From assembly GCA_030686115.1 (NCBI GenBank), contig CP131612.1, positions 2,046,001 to 2,110,000 of the forward strand: DNA of 64,000 nucleotides, in the 5' to 3' direction. Position 1 is the stretch's first letter. The number at the start of each line of letters is the position of its first letter. The notes under the pieces are model-generated. The model ran no database searches, had not been told where the DNA came from, and saw only the letters and a program-made list of their open reading frames with translations. A program made the translations under genes and the position numbers. The DNA is from Psychrobacter cibarius (GTDB lineage: Bacteria > Pseudomonadota > Gammaproteobacteria > Pseudomonadales > Moraxellaceae). Of this stretch, positions 35,705 through 44,987 are shown in pieces.

Positions 35705-36712
35705 CTATCCCTCTACCTTAAGTACTAGTTTGCCGAAGTTTTCACCTTTAAAGAGCATCATCAAGGTATCTGGGAACGTCTCGATACCTTCAACGATATG
35801 GTCTTTTACTTTCATATCACCTGACTGAATCCAGCCAGCGATGTCTTTCATGGCGACTGGATATTCTTTGAGATTATCGAATACCACGATGCCTTCCATG
35901 CGGGCACGATTGACCAATAATGATAAATAGTTCGAGGGGCCTTTGACTTCTGTGGTGTTGTTATATTGACTAATCGCACCGCAAATAACGATACGCGCAT
36001 GCAGATTTATTTGTGTGAGCACGTCATTCAAGATATCGCCGCCTACGTTGTCAAAGTACACATCGACGCCATCTGGGCAAGTTTTCTTTAGTGCTTTTTT
36101 CACATCTTCGTTTTTATAGTCAATCGTCGCATCAAACCCAAGCTCATCGACTAAAAATTTACATTTTTCAGCACCGCCCGCGATACCAACGACGCGGCAG
36201 CCTTTGATCTTGGCAATCTGACCAACCAAGCTACCAACGGCACCAGCAGCACCAGAGACGACTACAGTCTCGCCCGCTTTTGGCTGACCTGTTTTTAGCA
36301 GACCGAAATACCCTGTCATACCGGGCATACCGAGTACGCCTAAATAGTAAGACAGTGGTGCTAGATTTGGATCAACTTTATACAGATTAGCACCATCACT
36401 GACGGCATAAGACTGCACGCCATCGTGACCTGCGACATAGTCACCAACCGCAAACTTCTCATGCTTACTTTCAATCACTTCGCCTACAGTACCGGCGCGC
36501 ATGACGTCACCAATCTGTACAGGTGCGATATAAGATTTGGCATCGTTCAACCAACCACGCATCGCCGGGTCGATAGAGATATATTCAATCTTAATCAGTA
36601 GCTGACCATCGGTGATAGTCGGTATTTCTGTCTCGGTATAATCCCAAGTCTCGGCACTAGGCTCGCCTACCGGTCTCGCCTTTAATCGCCACTGTTTATT
36701 TATCGTTGTCAT
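35705..36712 (-). CDS. NADP-dependent MDR oxidoreductase (CurA/leukotriene-reductase type)
   Basis: A 335-residue medium-chain reductase without zinc ligands. The N-terminal catalytic domain has YISIDPAMRGWLND, and the nucleotide-binding domain has VVSGAAGAVGSLVGQIAK (about residue 152) and GCRVVGIAGG. These resemble NADPH-dependent double-bond reductases of the CurA/PTGR group, which reduce alpha,beta-unsaturated ketones. It lies between an acyl-CoA dehydrogenase and an SDR gene. The substrate is unknown. Confidence 0.88.
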   Translation of the reverse strand: MTTINKQWRLKARPVGEPSAETWDYTETEIPTITDGQLLIKIEYISIDPAMRGWLNDAKSYIAPVQIGDVMRAGTVGEVIESKHEKFAVGDYVAGHDGVQSYAVSDGANLYKVDPNLAPLSYYLGVLGMPGMTGYFGLLKTGQPKAGETVVVSGAAGAVGSLVGQIAKIKGCRVVGIAGGAEKCKFLVDELGFDATIDYKNEDVKKALKKTCPDGVDVYFDNVGGDILNDVLTQINLHARIVICGAISQYNNTTEVKGPSNYLSLLVNRARMEGIVVFDNLKEYPVAMKDIAGWIQSGDMKVKDHIVEGIETFPDTLMMLFKGENFGKLVLKVEG

Positions 36713-36733
36713 GTCTCTTTCCTTGAGTTGTCT

Positions 36734-38539
36734 TTAGAACCATTCTGTTTGCATATCAGTGCAAACAGAGTTGGTGTTGATTAATAATTCGATGTCGCGT
36801 TTAACTAATGGTAATTCCCAATCGATAAAATATTTGGCCGCTTGTATCTTGCCTTTATAAAAATTCTGTTGCTCAGCATCTTGCGTGGTACTTAATAGCT
36901 GCTCAGCTTTACTCGCTTGACGAATCCAAATCCAGCTCAGCACAATCGAGGCAAAGATATTCATGAGTGCTTGCGCGTTGCCCGTCAATGTCACTGCTTC
37001 TTCAGTTTGTAGAACTTTGCTGAGATGCACCAATACTTCATGCAAGTGACCCATGTAAGGCATCAATTTACCTGCCAATTGAGCCGTTTCTGGTGTAGTG
37101 ATGCTTTCCAAATCCTGTGTGATTTCACGTTTTAGGATTTGAATACCAAGACCCTTGTTTTGCCATAACTTACGGAATGACAAATCTAACGCTTGCACGC
37201 CATTTGTGCCTTCATGAATGGGATTGAGACGATTGTCACGCCAAAACTGCTCAGCCTGATACTCACGCGTATAACCTGCACCGCCCAATACTTGAATACC
37301 CAAATCATTGGCTTTTGGCCCATACTCAGATGGCCATGCTTTAAGTACTGGGGTTAGCAAGTCTAGTAATTCTGTTAGCTCGTTTTTTAGGATTTCGTCT
37401 TCACAAGTGTTGATACGGTCAATCAGGTTTGAGCCGTATAAACACAGTGAAATACCGCCTTCAGAGTACGCTTTTTGCGCCAGTAGCATGCGCTTTACGT
37501 CACCATGATTGATGATGGCGGTTGCCGCATCTTCAGGCTTGTTGTTCGGGGCGATTCTGCCTTGCGTTCTATCTTTGGCATAATCAAGTGAATACTGATA
37601 ACCACGATAACCCACCATCGATGCGCCAAAACCAACAGCGATGCGCGCCTCATTCATCATTTTGAACATATAGCGCAGGCCGAAATGCTCTTCACCGATC
37701 AGATAACCATAACACTCGCCTTCGTCACCGAAGCTCAATGCCGTCGACGTCGTGCCTCTATAGCCCAGCTTATGAATGAGTCCTGTCAAATGCACATCGT
37801 TACGCTCGCCGACCGATGCATCATCGTTTAAACGATACTTGGGGACAGCAAATAAAGAGATACCCTTCACGCCACCTGGACCACCTGGCACTTTGGCCAA
37901 CACTAAGTGGACAATATTGTCAGACAGTTCGTGATCGCCACCTGAGATATAAATTTTGCTGCCTTTGACGCGATAAGAGCCATCATCTTGTTTTACCGCA
38001 GTGGTTTTGATATCTGCCAGTGAGGAACCTGCATGCGGCTCTGTTAATGCCATGGTTCCGGTGAACTCACCTGTCAGCATTCGCGGCATAAAGGCAGTTT
38101 TAATTTCATCACTAGCAAAATGCGAGATGACATTAATCGCAGCAGTCGTCAAAAACGGATACGCAGTGGTTGAAGGATTGGCGGCCATAAAATAACCTGC
38201 CACGGCTGTCATTACCGTTTCAGGCAGCTGCATACCGCCGTCTTCAAAACTATAGCGACCTGCGATGAACCCTGACTCGCGGAATGCATCAAAAGCGACC
38301 TTTACATCACTTATCATGCTGACTTTTTTGCCATCAAACTGTGGCTCGTTCTTGTCTGCTACATGGTTATGCGGCAAAAACAGCTGAGTCGCAATTTTAT
38401 TGGCCGTATCCAGTACTGCGTCAAACGTTTCGCGGCTATGTTCTGCAAACTTAGCATGCTTGGTTAAATTTTCAGTGCCCAATACATCATACAATTGGAA
38501 CGGTAACTCAAAGTCATTGATTAGCGTATCTGCTGCCAT
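36734..38539 (-). CDS. Large acyl-CoA dehydrogenase (DmdC-like, 600 aa)
   Basis: A 601-residue acyl-CoA dehydrogenase with an N-terminal helical region, the FAD/substrate motif MALTEPHAGSSLADIKT (about residue 162), QVLGGAGYTREYQAEQFWRD (about residue 413), NPIHEGTNGVQALDL, and an added C-terminal helical domain of roughly 130 residues. This long form includes methylmercaptopropionyl-CoA dehydrogenases (DmdC) and medium/long-chain enzymes. First gene of the four-gene operon ending at 33985. It is divergent from a GlxA-type regulator across the 21-bp repeat array. Confidence 0.9.
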   Translation of the reverse strand: MAADTLINDFELPFQLYDVLGTENLTKHAKFAEHSRETFDAVLDTANKIATQLFLPHNHVADKNEPQFDGKKVSMISDVKVAFDAFRESGFIAGRYSFEDGGMQLPETVMTAVAGYFMAANPSTTAYPFLTTAAINVISHFASDEIKTAFMPRMLTGEFTGTMALTEPHAGSSLADIKTTAVKQDDGSYRVKGSKIYISGGDHELSDNIVHLVLAKVPGGPGGVKGISLFAVPKYRLNDDASVGERNDVHLTGLIHKLGYRGTTSTALSFGDEGECYGYLIGEEHFGLRYMFKMMNEARIAVGFGASMVGYRGYQYSLDYAKDRTQGRIAPNNKPEDAATAIINHGDVKRMLLAQKAYSEGGISLCLYGSNLIDRINTCEDEILKNELTELLDLLTPVLKAWPSEYGPKANDLGIQVLGGAGYTREYQAEQFWRDNRLNPIHEGTNGVQALDLSFRKLWQNKGLGIQILKREITQDLESITTPETAQLAGKLMPYMGHLHEVLVHLSKVLQTEEAVTLTGNAQALMNIFASIVLSWIWIRQASKAEQLLSTTQDAEQQNFYKGKIQAAKYFIDWELPLVKRDIELLINTNSVCTDMQTEWF

Positions 38540-38784
38540 AGTATTCTCGTTAACTGATTAAATTTGATTATCAATCGATATTAATCTAATTTAACGCCTT
38601 ACCGTATTGTCATTTATGACATAATTATGGTCAAATACGACATAAATAGTACTTATAATTATAAAATTTAGATAAAAAATTGATATTTTTGGTCAAAAAA
38701 TTGATATTTTTGGTCAAAAAATTGATATTTTTGGTCAAAAAATTGATATTTTTGGTCAGCCAAGTAAAAGGAGAATAGACATCT
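38540..38784. promoter_or_regulatory. Divergent control region with repeat array
   Basis: The 245-bp gap between the acyl-CoA dehydrogenase and regulator genes is very AT-rich. It contains the four 21-bp repeats nearest the regulator and a separate ATGGTCAAATACGACAT block at about 38628-38644 with a related GGTCAAA core. Promoters of both units should lie here. Confidence 0.6.
38674..38757. repeat. Four perfect 21-bp tandem repeats
   Basis: Units at 38674-38694, 38695-38715, 38716-38736 and 38737-38757 are identical. Each is A6 followed by TTGATATTTTTGGTC. The 21-bp period equals two helical turns. Each unit junction creates TTGAT-N7-GGTCAA with TTGA/TCAA ends. The array ends 27 bp before the GlxA-type regulator start. 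Confidence 0.97.
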
Positions 38785-39807
38785 ATGCCCTATTTCAAAC
38801 CCTTTAAAGTCATCATCATTGGATTCGATGGTGTGCTCGGCAGTGCATTGACAGGTGCGTTAGATTTATTCTCATTTACGGGTGTCAGCTGGCAACGATT
38901 TTTAGATGAGCCAGTAGAACCAAGATTCAACGTGCAGATAGCAAGCGTTGGTGGCGTAGATATCAGATGTAGCAACCGCTTAATCATGCAAGCGCATTGC
39001 GATATTCAGGACGTGGCCGAGTGCGACTTACTATTGATTCCGACGATTGGTGATTCAATCGATAAGGCACTGAGCCAAAATGCAGATTTGATACCCCATC
39101 TAACGCGGTTGGCAGACACTAAATCAGATATAGCCAGCAACTGTAGCGGTGCTTTCTTTTTGGCAAAAGCAGGATTATTAGATAATAGAATCGCCACCAC
39201 GCACTGGGGTTACGCCAGTAAATTCAAGGCAGATTTTCCACTCGTTGACTTACAAGAAAACCAGTTTGTCACTCACTCAAGGAGCAAGTCAGATAGCCAG
39301 TCGGGTAATATATTTTGTGCGGCGGGCGGTAGTGCATTTTATGATTTGGGATTGTTATTAATAGAGCGTTACTGCGGACGTGAGATTTCTACTCAAGTAG
39401 CCAAAACCCAAATCATCGATAGTAAACGAGGCAATCAAAACAGCTATACCAATGTGACGTTGCATAAACCACATTCAGATCAGCTGGTTAAGCAAGTACA
39501 AGAGTTTATCGAGGAAAACTTCAAGCAATCTATTCAAGTTAGCGGCTTGGCAGCCATGGTAAATATCACCCCACGCACGTTAAATAGACGCTTTCAGTCC
39601 TGCGTTGCGATGCGCCCGATTGAGTATATTCAAGCGGTGCGCATTGAGCAGGCCAAACGCTTACTTGAATTAGGCGATGTATCGATAAAGTCGCTTGCCG
39701 AGCAAGTTGGCTATGATGATATCTCCTCATTCACACGCCTATTCAAACGTGCGACAGAGCTAACTCCCAAAGAATATCAAGATAAATTTTCGCGGTTAGC
39801 GATTTAG
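38785..39807 (+). CDS. GlxA-family AraC-type transcriptional regulator
   Basis: A 340-residue regulator. The N-terminal DJ-1/PfpI-like domain covers about residues 8-205, with SNCSGAFFLAKAGLL at the nucleophile elbow, and the C-terminal AraC domain about 230-335 carries two helix-turn-helices (VSGLAAMVNITPRTLNRRF and IKSLAEQVGYDDISSFTRLF). It is divergent from the acyl-CoA dehydrogenase operon and preceded by AAAGGAG and the 21-bp repeat array. Likely it controls that operon; the effector is unknown. Confidence 0.88.
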   Translation: MPYFKPFKVIIIGFDGVLGSALTGALDLFSFTGVSWQRFLDEPVEPRFNVQIASVGGVDIRCSNRLIMQAHCDIQDVAECDLLLIPTIGDSIDKALSQNADLIPHLTRLADTKSDIASNCSGAFFLAKAGLLDNRIATTHWGYASKFKADFPLVDLQENQFVTHSRSKSDSQSGNIFCAAGGSAFYDLGLLLIERYCGREISTQVAKTQIIDSKRGNQNSYTNVTLHKPHSDQLVKQVQEFIEENFKQSIQVSGLAAMVNITPRTLNRRFQSCVAMRPIEYIQAVRIEQAKRLLELGDVSIKSLAEQVGYDDISSFTRLFKRATELTPKEYQDKFSRLAI

Positions 39808-39840
39808 TTATGGCAATGCATAGTAGTTAGAGATTAGTGC

Positions 39841-41166
39841 TTAAGCATTCTGCCACAAGCCTTCTGCTTGGATAGCATCAGTCTTAATGGTTGGGTAATC
39901 TGTAAATGCTAGCTGGTAGCCGCCATCGATATTAGGCGTCAGCTGACAAGTCGCTCCGAGTGGAAAGCTGTGTTTTTGTCCAATATGACCAAAGCGCATG
40001 CCACTATAAATGGGTAACCCTGTTAATTTATGCAGCTGGCGAATCACTGTCGCGACATCATAGCATTTGTCGTAGCTGTCCTCCCCTGTACCCGATAATG
40101 CACCAAACACAATGGCTTGTTGATACTTAAAGATACCTGCTAGATACAAGTCGTACAGCATGCGCTCGATACGATAAGGTTGCTCGCCCACATCTTCCAA
40201 AAATACAATGCCGCCGTCAATACGTGGTAAATATTCGCTACCTGCCAGCGCTGACACCACGCTTAGATTGCCGCCCCACATCTTGCCAGTGATGGTTTTT
40301 GGCTCAGTACTTGTCAAGATGCTAGGCAGTTGCTGACTGGTTAAAGACGCGTCTGATATGTTGATAGTTAGATTGGAATTGGTGAGCGCTTCAACAAACT
40401 GTCGACAGCTGACTTGATCAGGGACAGTTTTGCCAAATTCACTATAGAGCATCGGTGCCGCAAGCGAACTCATATCACCCTTTGCCAATAGCGCACACTG
40501 AATAGCAGTCACATCACTAAAGCCAGCCAGTATCGTGCCGTGCTCCTTCATAATACGTCCTAGCGTCGACCAATCAACCATCGGCAACAAACGCATGGCA
40601 CCGTAACCACCGCGCACACCCAACAACAGCTTTGGAGCGGCTATCGCACCCGTAGCGATATTCTGTAAGTCACTCGCTCGCTGCGAATCCGTACCAGCAA
40701 AACGCAGATACTGCCGATTGGTAATCGTAGGATTATTTACTTTGAAACCTGCACAGGCCACACGATCTAATGCCAATTGATTGCGGTCATCGCTACCCCC
40801 AACATTGGAGCTGGCAAACAGCCGCGTCTCAATCGTTGGCGTAATACAGCGTGTTTGCGTGAGTGACGGCTGTGATGATGAACGCTCACCCAATAACGCG
40901 GTTGGCAAATCATCCTTGGTGAGCTGCGGACTATTATTAGGGTCGATAGGGCTGGCGGCAAATACCTGAGAAACACCTTGCGTCGCCAATGCAGCAGTAC
41001 CCGCACTGATACCCACTCGACGCAAAAACTGCCGACGGTTTAGCCCAGATGTTGTTGCAATCGCTGTATGCTCATTTTTGTTTCTATCATCTGTTAATAA
41101 CTGACTCTTAAAAAACATCTCTCTCTGCCACCTTATCATTTTTATTTTAATATACTTTTGCATCAT
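39841..41166 (-). CDS. LD-carboxypeptidase (S66 family) with Tat signal
   Basis: A 441-residue S66 serine peptidase. Family motifs are GVRGGYGAMRLLP, the nucleophile-type AGFSDVTAIQ, WGGNLSVVSAL, the Glu region VFLEDVGEQPYRIERML and the His motif FGHIGQKHSFPLG. These enzymes remove the terminal D-Ala from tetrapeptide muropeptides. The N-terminus has a twin-arginine signal (NRRQFLRRVGISAGTAALA), so this one is probably exported to the periplasm, unlike cytoplasmic E. coli LdcA. An ATG at 41118 preceded by GAGAGAG is a likely alternative start. Convergent with the GlxA-type gene. Confidence 0.88.
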   Translation of the reverse strand: MMQKYIKIKMIRWQREMFFKSQLLTDDRNKNEHTAIATTSGLNRRQFLRRVGISAGTAALATQGVSQVFAASPIDPNNSPQLTKDDLPTALLGERSSSQPSLTQTRCITPTIETRLFASSNVGGSDDRNQLALDRVACAGFKVNNPTITNRQYLRFAGTDSQRASDLQNIATGAIAAPKLLLGVRGGYGAMRLLPMVDWSTLGRIMKEHGTILAGFSDVTAIQCALLAKGDMSSLAAPMLYSEFGKTVPDQVSCRQFVEALTNSNLTINISDASLTSQQLPSILTSTEPKTITGKMWGGNLSVVSALAGSEYLPRIDGGIVFLEDVGEQPYRIERMLYDLYLAGIFKYQQAIVFGALSGTGEDSYDKCYDVATVIRQLHKLTGLPIYSGMRFGHIGQKHSFPLGATCQLTPNIDGGYQLAFTDYPTIKTDAIQAEGLWQNA

Positions 41167-41372
41167 CTTTATTTTTGCAGGCTACTTGCTTAAACCGCAC
41201 AGCAGCATATTGTAAACGCTTTTTTGGCTATGATAGTTGCCCAACCCTTGCCACTATTTAATTTTTCGCCATGCTAGCCATGATACATACCAGAAACCTA
41301 GCCTTATTGGCACATTCCGCGACTTTGTTGTAGTATGAGAATACCGATTTCGGTTAAATAAGGATAATAATA

Positions 41373-41771
41373 ATGGCTGAGAAAGCGATTGATAAACAGA
41401 AAAAAGAGGACATATTGGATACCGATTTAGAGTACCTCATTAACGAAGAAGAAAAACTGCAAGAAAAGCTAAAAGACAGTAGCCATCTTGAGCGTTTTGC
41501 CAAAGATTTGATGCTATTCATGAGCTTGATTAAAGACTATTATCAAGGAAACTATCGCGATATTCCCTATAAAACCATTTCAGCAGGTGTGGTTGGACTG
41601 CTCTATACTCTCAATCCAATCGATATCATTCCAGATTTCATACCTTTTATCGGTCATATTGACGATGCGCTAGTCCTCACCTTTTGCTTGAAGTTGGTCG
41701 AAAAAGATTTGCAAAAATATCAAACTTGGAAAAAAAAACAAACCGCTACTGACTTAAAGAAAAACAGGTAA
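41373..41771 (+). CDS. YkvA/DUF1232 family protein
   Basis: A 132-residue protein. The C-terminal half has the DUF1232 pattern: IPYKTISAGVVGLLYTLNPIDIIPDFIPFIGHIDDALVL, with a hydrophobic hairpin around the NPIDIIPD motif. The N-terminal 50 residues are charged and likely helical or coiled (EEEKLQEKLKDSS). Function is unknown; the domain is thought to associate with membranes. The ATG follows AAGGAT. A terminator follows. Confidence 0.85.
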   Translation: MAEKAIDKQKKEDILDTDLEYLINEEEKLQEKLKDSSHLERFAKDLMLFMSLIKDYYQGNYRDIPYKTISAGVVGLLYTLNPIDIIPDFIPFIGHIDDALVLTFCLKLVEKDLQKYQTWKKKQTATDLKKNR

Positions 41772-41806
41772 CTTTGTACAAGCTAGCATCCTGAAATGAT
41801 CGTTAT

Positions 41807-41850
41807 AAAAAGCCACGACTGACAATCAATGTATCAGCCGTGGCTTTTTT
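41807..41850. terminator. Terminator after the YkvA gene
   Basis: AAAAAGCCACG (41807-41817) pairs with CGTGGCTTTTT (41839-41849), with further pairing inside the loop (CTGA/TCAG). It separates two convergent genes and has T-runs both ways. Confidence 0.85.
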
Positions 41851-41878
41851 ATTCATTAATAACAATTATTTATATGAG

Positions 41879-42184
41879 TTAATCTGGAACATCATAACGC
41901 GTTTTTTCTGGATTGAGACCGAACGAATAGACAAAGGTTGCAACGAGGCTATTGATAATAATAAACGGCAAATCGATAGCAGCATGCCCAAGCGCATAGC
42001 GACCAATCAGCCACGAGACAATCAGCATAATAATAAAGAAACCGCCTAAGTACGCCAAAATTGCAGGATGCTTTAGATTATAAGGTTGCTCAGGTTCAGG
42101 CTCCTTATCAAGTACATAGGTTCTGATTGCCCAACCAGCCGCATAAGAAAATCCGCCCAATACCACGTAACTAAAAAAATTCAT
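41879..42184 (-). CDS. Small membrane protein of unknown function
   Basis: The frame opens upstream at 42253, but the ATG at 42184 gives a natural membrane protein of 101 residues (MNFFSYVVLGGFSYAAGWAI). It has three hydrophobic segments with a charged loop (DKEPEPEQPYNLKHP) between the first and second. I do not recognise a family. It lies between the YkvA terminator and a hypothetical lipoprotein gene on the same strand. Confidence 0.65.
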   Translation of the reverse strand: MNFFSYVVLGGFSYAAGWAIRTYVLDKEPEPEQPYNLKHPAILAYLGGFFIIMLIVSWLIGRYALGHAAIDLPFIIINSLVATFVYSFGLNPEKTRYDVPD

Positions 42185-42276
42185 ATTGCTTAACTCTAAT
42201 GACGTACGGTTTATAGCAAAACACTGTTTAAAATCTACACTAGCGATCATCAATTCTGTTTATGAGCCGTGCTTGC

Positions 42277-42819
42277 TTAGAGGCTCTCATTAACATTATC
42301 AATCACAATATTGGCTAAAATATCGGTATTAACATCATCACACTCGACACGATAGATGGTATTGGCACCGCGATAAATATAGGATAAGTATTCACTATCT
42401 AAGAGTGGATCGATATTGGCATAGGCAGGCTTCACATGAGCCAATACCAGCACGCGATCAGGACGACCAATCACTGCATCGACATTGTCAGGATCAATAG
42501 AGAAAAACTGCGGGATTTCGCTATTTTCAATCACTTCTAGCGGCTCAGCGTCATCCCAAACGCGCTTCGCACTTGCCGGCTCTTTCATCTGCATCACCCA
42601 CGAGCCATCCTGTTGACTGATTTTTATTTGGGCAGGCTCGTCATGACTAACCGTGTAACAACCTTCAAAAACCGATAAGTCTGTCGCCGCTTCGACCATT
42701 CCAGTATCAGCTTGAATGTTGCTATCGTTGCAAGCACTTAAAAATAGTGCGCTGCTCACCGCTATGCCGACTGGTAAGCACATCAGCCTTTTATAAAAAA
42801 TGTTTGAGCGTAAGGACAT
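42277..42819 (-). CDS. Hypothetical lipoprotein
   Basis: About 180 residues from the ATG at 42819, which has AGGAT upstream; an ATG at 42837 is in frame but lacks a ribosome binding site. The signal peptide ends in lipobox LFLSAC. The mature part is acidic, with a YTVSHDEPAQIKIS segment that could be a beta-rich domain. I do not recognise the family. Envelope location is likely. Confidence 0.7.
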   Translation of the reverse strand: MSLRSNIFYKRLMCLPVGIAVSSALFLSACNDSNIQADTGMVEAATDLSVFEGCYTVSHDEPAQIKISQQDGSWVMQMKEPASAKRVWDDAEPLEVIENSEIPQFFSIDPDNVDAVIGRPDRVLVLAHVKPAYANIDPLLDSEYLSYIYRGANTIYRVECDDVNTDILANIVIDNVNESL

Positions 42820-42925
42820 AATAGGGTTATCCTGCATTCATGCATTAAACTTTTATGAAAATTGTCTTTAAAAAAACTATCTTTAAACAGTGATGACGAC
42901 AATCTTAATATTAACGTGATTTTCT

Positions 42926-42967
42926 AGGGCATGTTTTCATCAACTAAGGGCATGTTTTCATCAACTA
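42926..42967. repeat. Perfect 21-bp tandem duplication
   Basis: AGGGCATGTTTTCATCAACT plus A occurs twice back to back (42926-42946 and 42947-42967). The start resembles, with several changes, the GGGCGTGTCCTCA end of the elements at 12057 and 49750. It lies in the roughly 450-bp gap upstream of rnhA-dnaQ, where I see no other feature. Confidence 0.9.
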
Positions 42968-43267
42968 TTAGCACTGTCGAATGATTTGCGCTACTAATTG
43001 ACGCCTGAAAACCACTGTTTTTTTCTGCTGCGTAGTCAATACTGTTTGATACTGTGTGTCGCAACACAGCTCATTTTAACAGAAAATAGCAAGGTTACTA
43101 TTATGATCTGTGCTTTTGGCGACTTTGTGCATTACGATTGCCCACATCAACGATAGATTTGTTATACTCATTCCCAAAATATAACGGAATCGCTGGTGTA
43201 AAAACAACGCTAGCAAAATCCCTCCAACCCTCCCTATCTTTATCAATTTTTAGGTCAATAATTTTTT

Positions 43268-44827
43268 ATGTCAGACAATCGCACCTCAGCGCAGCCATTC
43301 AACACCAGTAACGCGATGAATCCGTTGGCCGCCAAATCAAACACCACCGTGGCCTATACGGATGGTGCCTGTAAAGGCAATCCAGGCGCGGGTGGCTGGG
43401 GCGCACACCTCATTTTTAGTGATGGACGTACACAAGATTTGTACGGCGGTGATAAAGAGACGACCAATAATCGCATGGAGTTGATGGGCGCGATACAAGC
43501 ATTGACCCATAGCCCGCATGAGCACAACCTCGAGATTTGGACAGACTCAAGCTATGTCAAAAAAGGCATCACCGAATGGATAGAGGGTTGGAAAAAAAGA
43601 GGCTGGAAAACGGCAAGTAAAAAACCCGTCGCCAATCAAGACCTTTGGCAGCAATTAGACAAGCTATGCCAGCAGCGCGATGTTGACTGGCATTGGGTAA
43701 AAGGTCACGCAGGACATGCAGGCAATGAAAAAGCGGACGAGCTGGCAAACTTAGGCGTGACGTCCAGCAGTGAAGAATTATCGAGCATAGAGCCGCAAGA
43801 CACGGCTAAAAAAAAAGGGCAAATAATGCCTAATACAGCGCAAAATGCTGCTCACGATGACTGGCTAAGTTTCGATCCACTGGGTCTGGATATGACAGAT
43901 GATGAGCTTGACGAAGATGTCATAGACACTGATAACGATACAAACCCTGCCGATGATATGATGAGTAAAATAGAGATGCCGGAAACCCAAACGTCTATGA
44001 CTGATGCAACGATAAATGATCATGTGCCTGCTACCGTTACTGGCATAGAAGAAGCTAATACACCAAAATTTGACGGCGACACCAGCCGTGCCAATCCGTA
44101 TTTCATACCGCTGCTACCCAAACCTATCCATCGTCATGAGTCTGATCGCCAGCTCATTATGGATACTGAAACCACAGGTCTTGATCCGTTAAAAGGCGAC
44201 CGTATTATCGAAGTCGGTATCGTGGAGATGATCGGGCGTAAATTTACGGGTGAAAAGCTCCACGTTTATATCAATCCACAGCGCGGCATGGATGACGAGG
44301 TCATTCGTATCCATGGTATTTCTGAGGCATTTTTGACCGACAAACCTACCTTCGATCAAGTTGCTCAGTCGCTCTATGATTTTATGGACGGCGCAGAAAT
44401 CATCGCTCATAACGCCACTTTTGATATGAACTTCTTAAACATGGAGTTTGCCAAAGTTGGTATGAACGACTTTGCCGAGCGCGTACAAGTGACTGACTCG
44501 CTGGTCATGGCAAAGCAGCAATATCCTGGGCAAAAAAACACCCTAGATGCTTTAGTGCGTCGCCTAAATGTGGGAAAGCAAGATCGTACTTTTCACGGCG
44601 CCTTACTTGATTCAGAGATTTTAGCAGAAGTTTATCTGGCGATGACAGGTGGGCAGGTTACACTCGCCATTGAAGAAGACACGCAAACAGATGGCGGGCA
44701 GACAGCACACGCCAGTTTTGCCAATTTAGCGTCTTTGTTGCTAGAGTCTTCTATGGATGAAAATACCAATCAAGAGTGGTATGCCGCGCTCGCAGAAGCG
44801 TATCCTGAGCTAAAAGCCAATATGTAG
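43268..44827 (+). CDS. Ribonuclease HI fused to DNA polymerase III epsilon
   Basis: A 519-residue frame. RNase HI occupies about residues 28-165, with catalytic Asp in [14 protein letters not shown], Glu in NRMELMGAI, Asp in [10 protein letters not shown] and the late Asp in NEKADELA. An acidic linker runs to about 290. The epsilon exonuclease follows: [21 protein letters not shown] and [11 protein letters not shown], with a clamp-binding-like GGQVTLAI near the end. Such fusions are known in Moraxellaceae. The linker contains nine consecutive A (43808-43816) and an in-frame ATG at 43826 with AAGGG upstream, so separate products are possible. Confidence 0.93.
   Translation: MSDNRTSAQPFNTSNAMNPLAAKSNTTVAYTDGACKGNPGAGGWGAHLIFSDGRTQDLYGGDKETTNNRMELMGAIQALTHSPHEHNLEIWTDSSYVKKGITEWIEGWKKRGWKTASKKPVANQDLWQQLDKLCQQRDVDWHWVKGHAGHAGNEKADELANLGVTSSSEELSSIEPQDTAKKKGQIMPNTAQNAAHDDWLSFDPLGLDMTDDELDEDVIDTDNDTNPADDMMSKIEMPETQTSMTDATINDHVPATVTGIEEANTPKFDGDTSRANPYFIPLLPKPIHRHESDRQLIMDTETTGLDPLKGDRIIEVGIVEMIGRKFTGEKLHVYINPQRGMDDEVIRIHGISEAFLTDKPTFDQVAQSLYDFMDGAEIIAHNATFDMNFLNMEFAKVGMNDFAERVQVTDSLVMAKQQYPGQKNTLDALVRRLNVGKQDRTFHGALLDSEILAEVYLAMTGGQVTLAIEEDTQTDGGQTAHASFANLASLLLESSMDENTNQEWYAALAEAYPELKANM
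43808..43833 (+). promoter_or_regulatory. A9 slippery run with internal start signal
   Basis: The codons AAA-AAA-AAA-GGG lie in the RNase HI/epsilon linker. GGG (43817-43819) with the A-run forms a Shine-Dalgarno-like site six bases before an in-frame ATG (43826). A +1 shift meets TAA at 43824-43826, overlapping that ATG as TAATG. A -1 shift meets TAA at 43831-43833. Confidence 0.6.
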
Positions 44828-44987
44828 TCGCCGTATAAGCTGATGATATCAATCTTTGAGCAATAACATTTGTATAATATAGGCTTGATTATTGTTATAT
44901 TAAGCGTTAAAACGTTACCAGCAAGTGCTTTTTCGATCATCATCTAAACCATCGCCATTCTCATCAGTACATTATGGAAAAACACCT

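Noticed and set aside
38674..38757. CRISPR-like array
   Set aside because: The four units are directly adjacent with no spacers and no cas gene is present.
43268..44827. Chimeric assembly joining unrelated genes
   Set aside because: RNase HI-epsilon fusion is known in this bacterial family and the frame is open throughout, so the fused call is kept; the A9 caveat is recorded separately.
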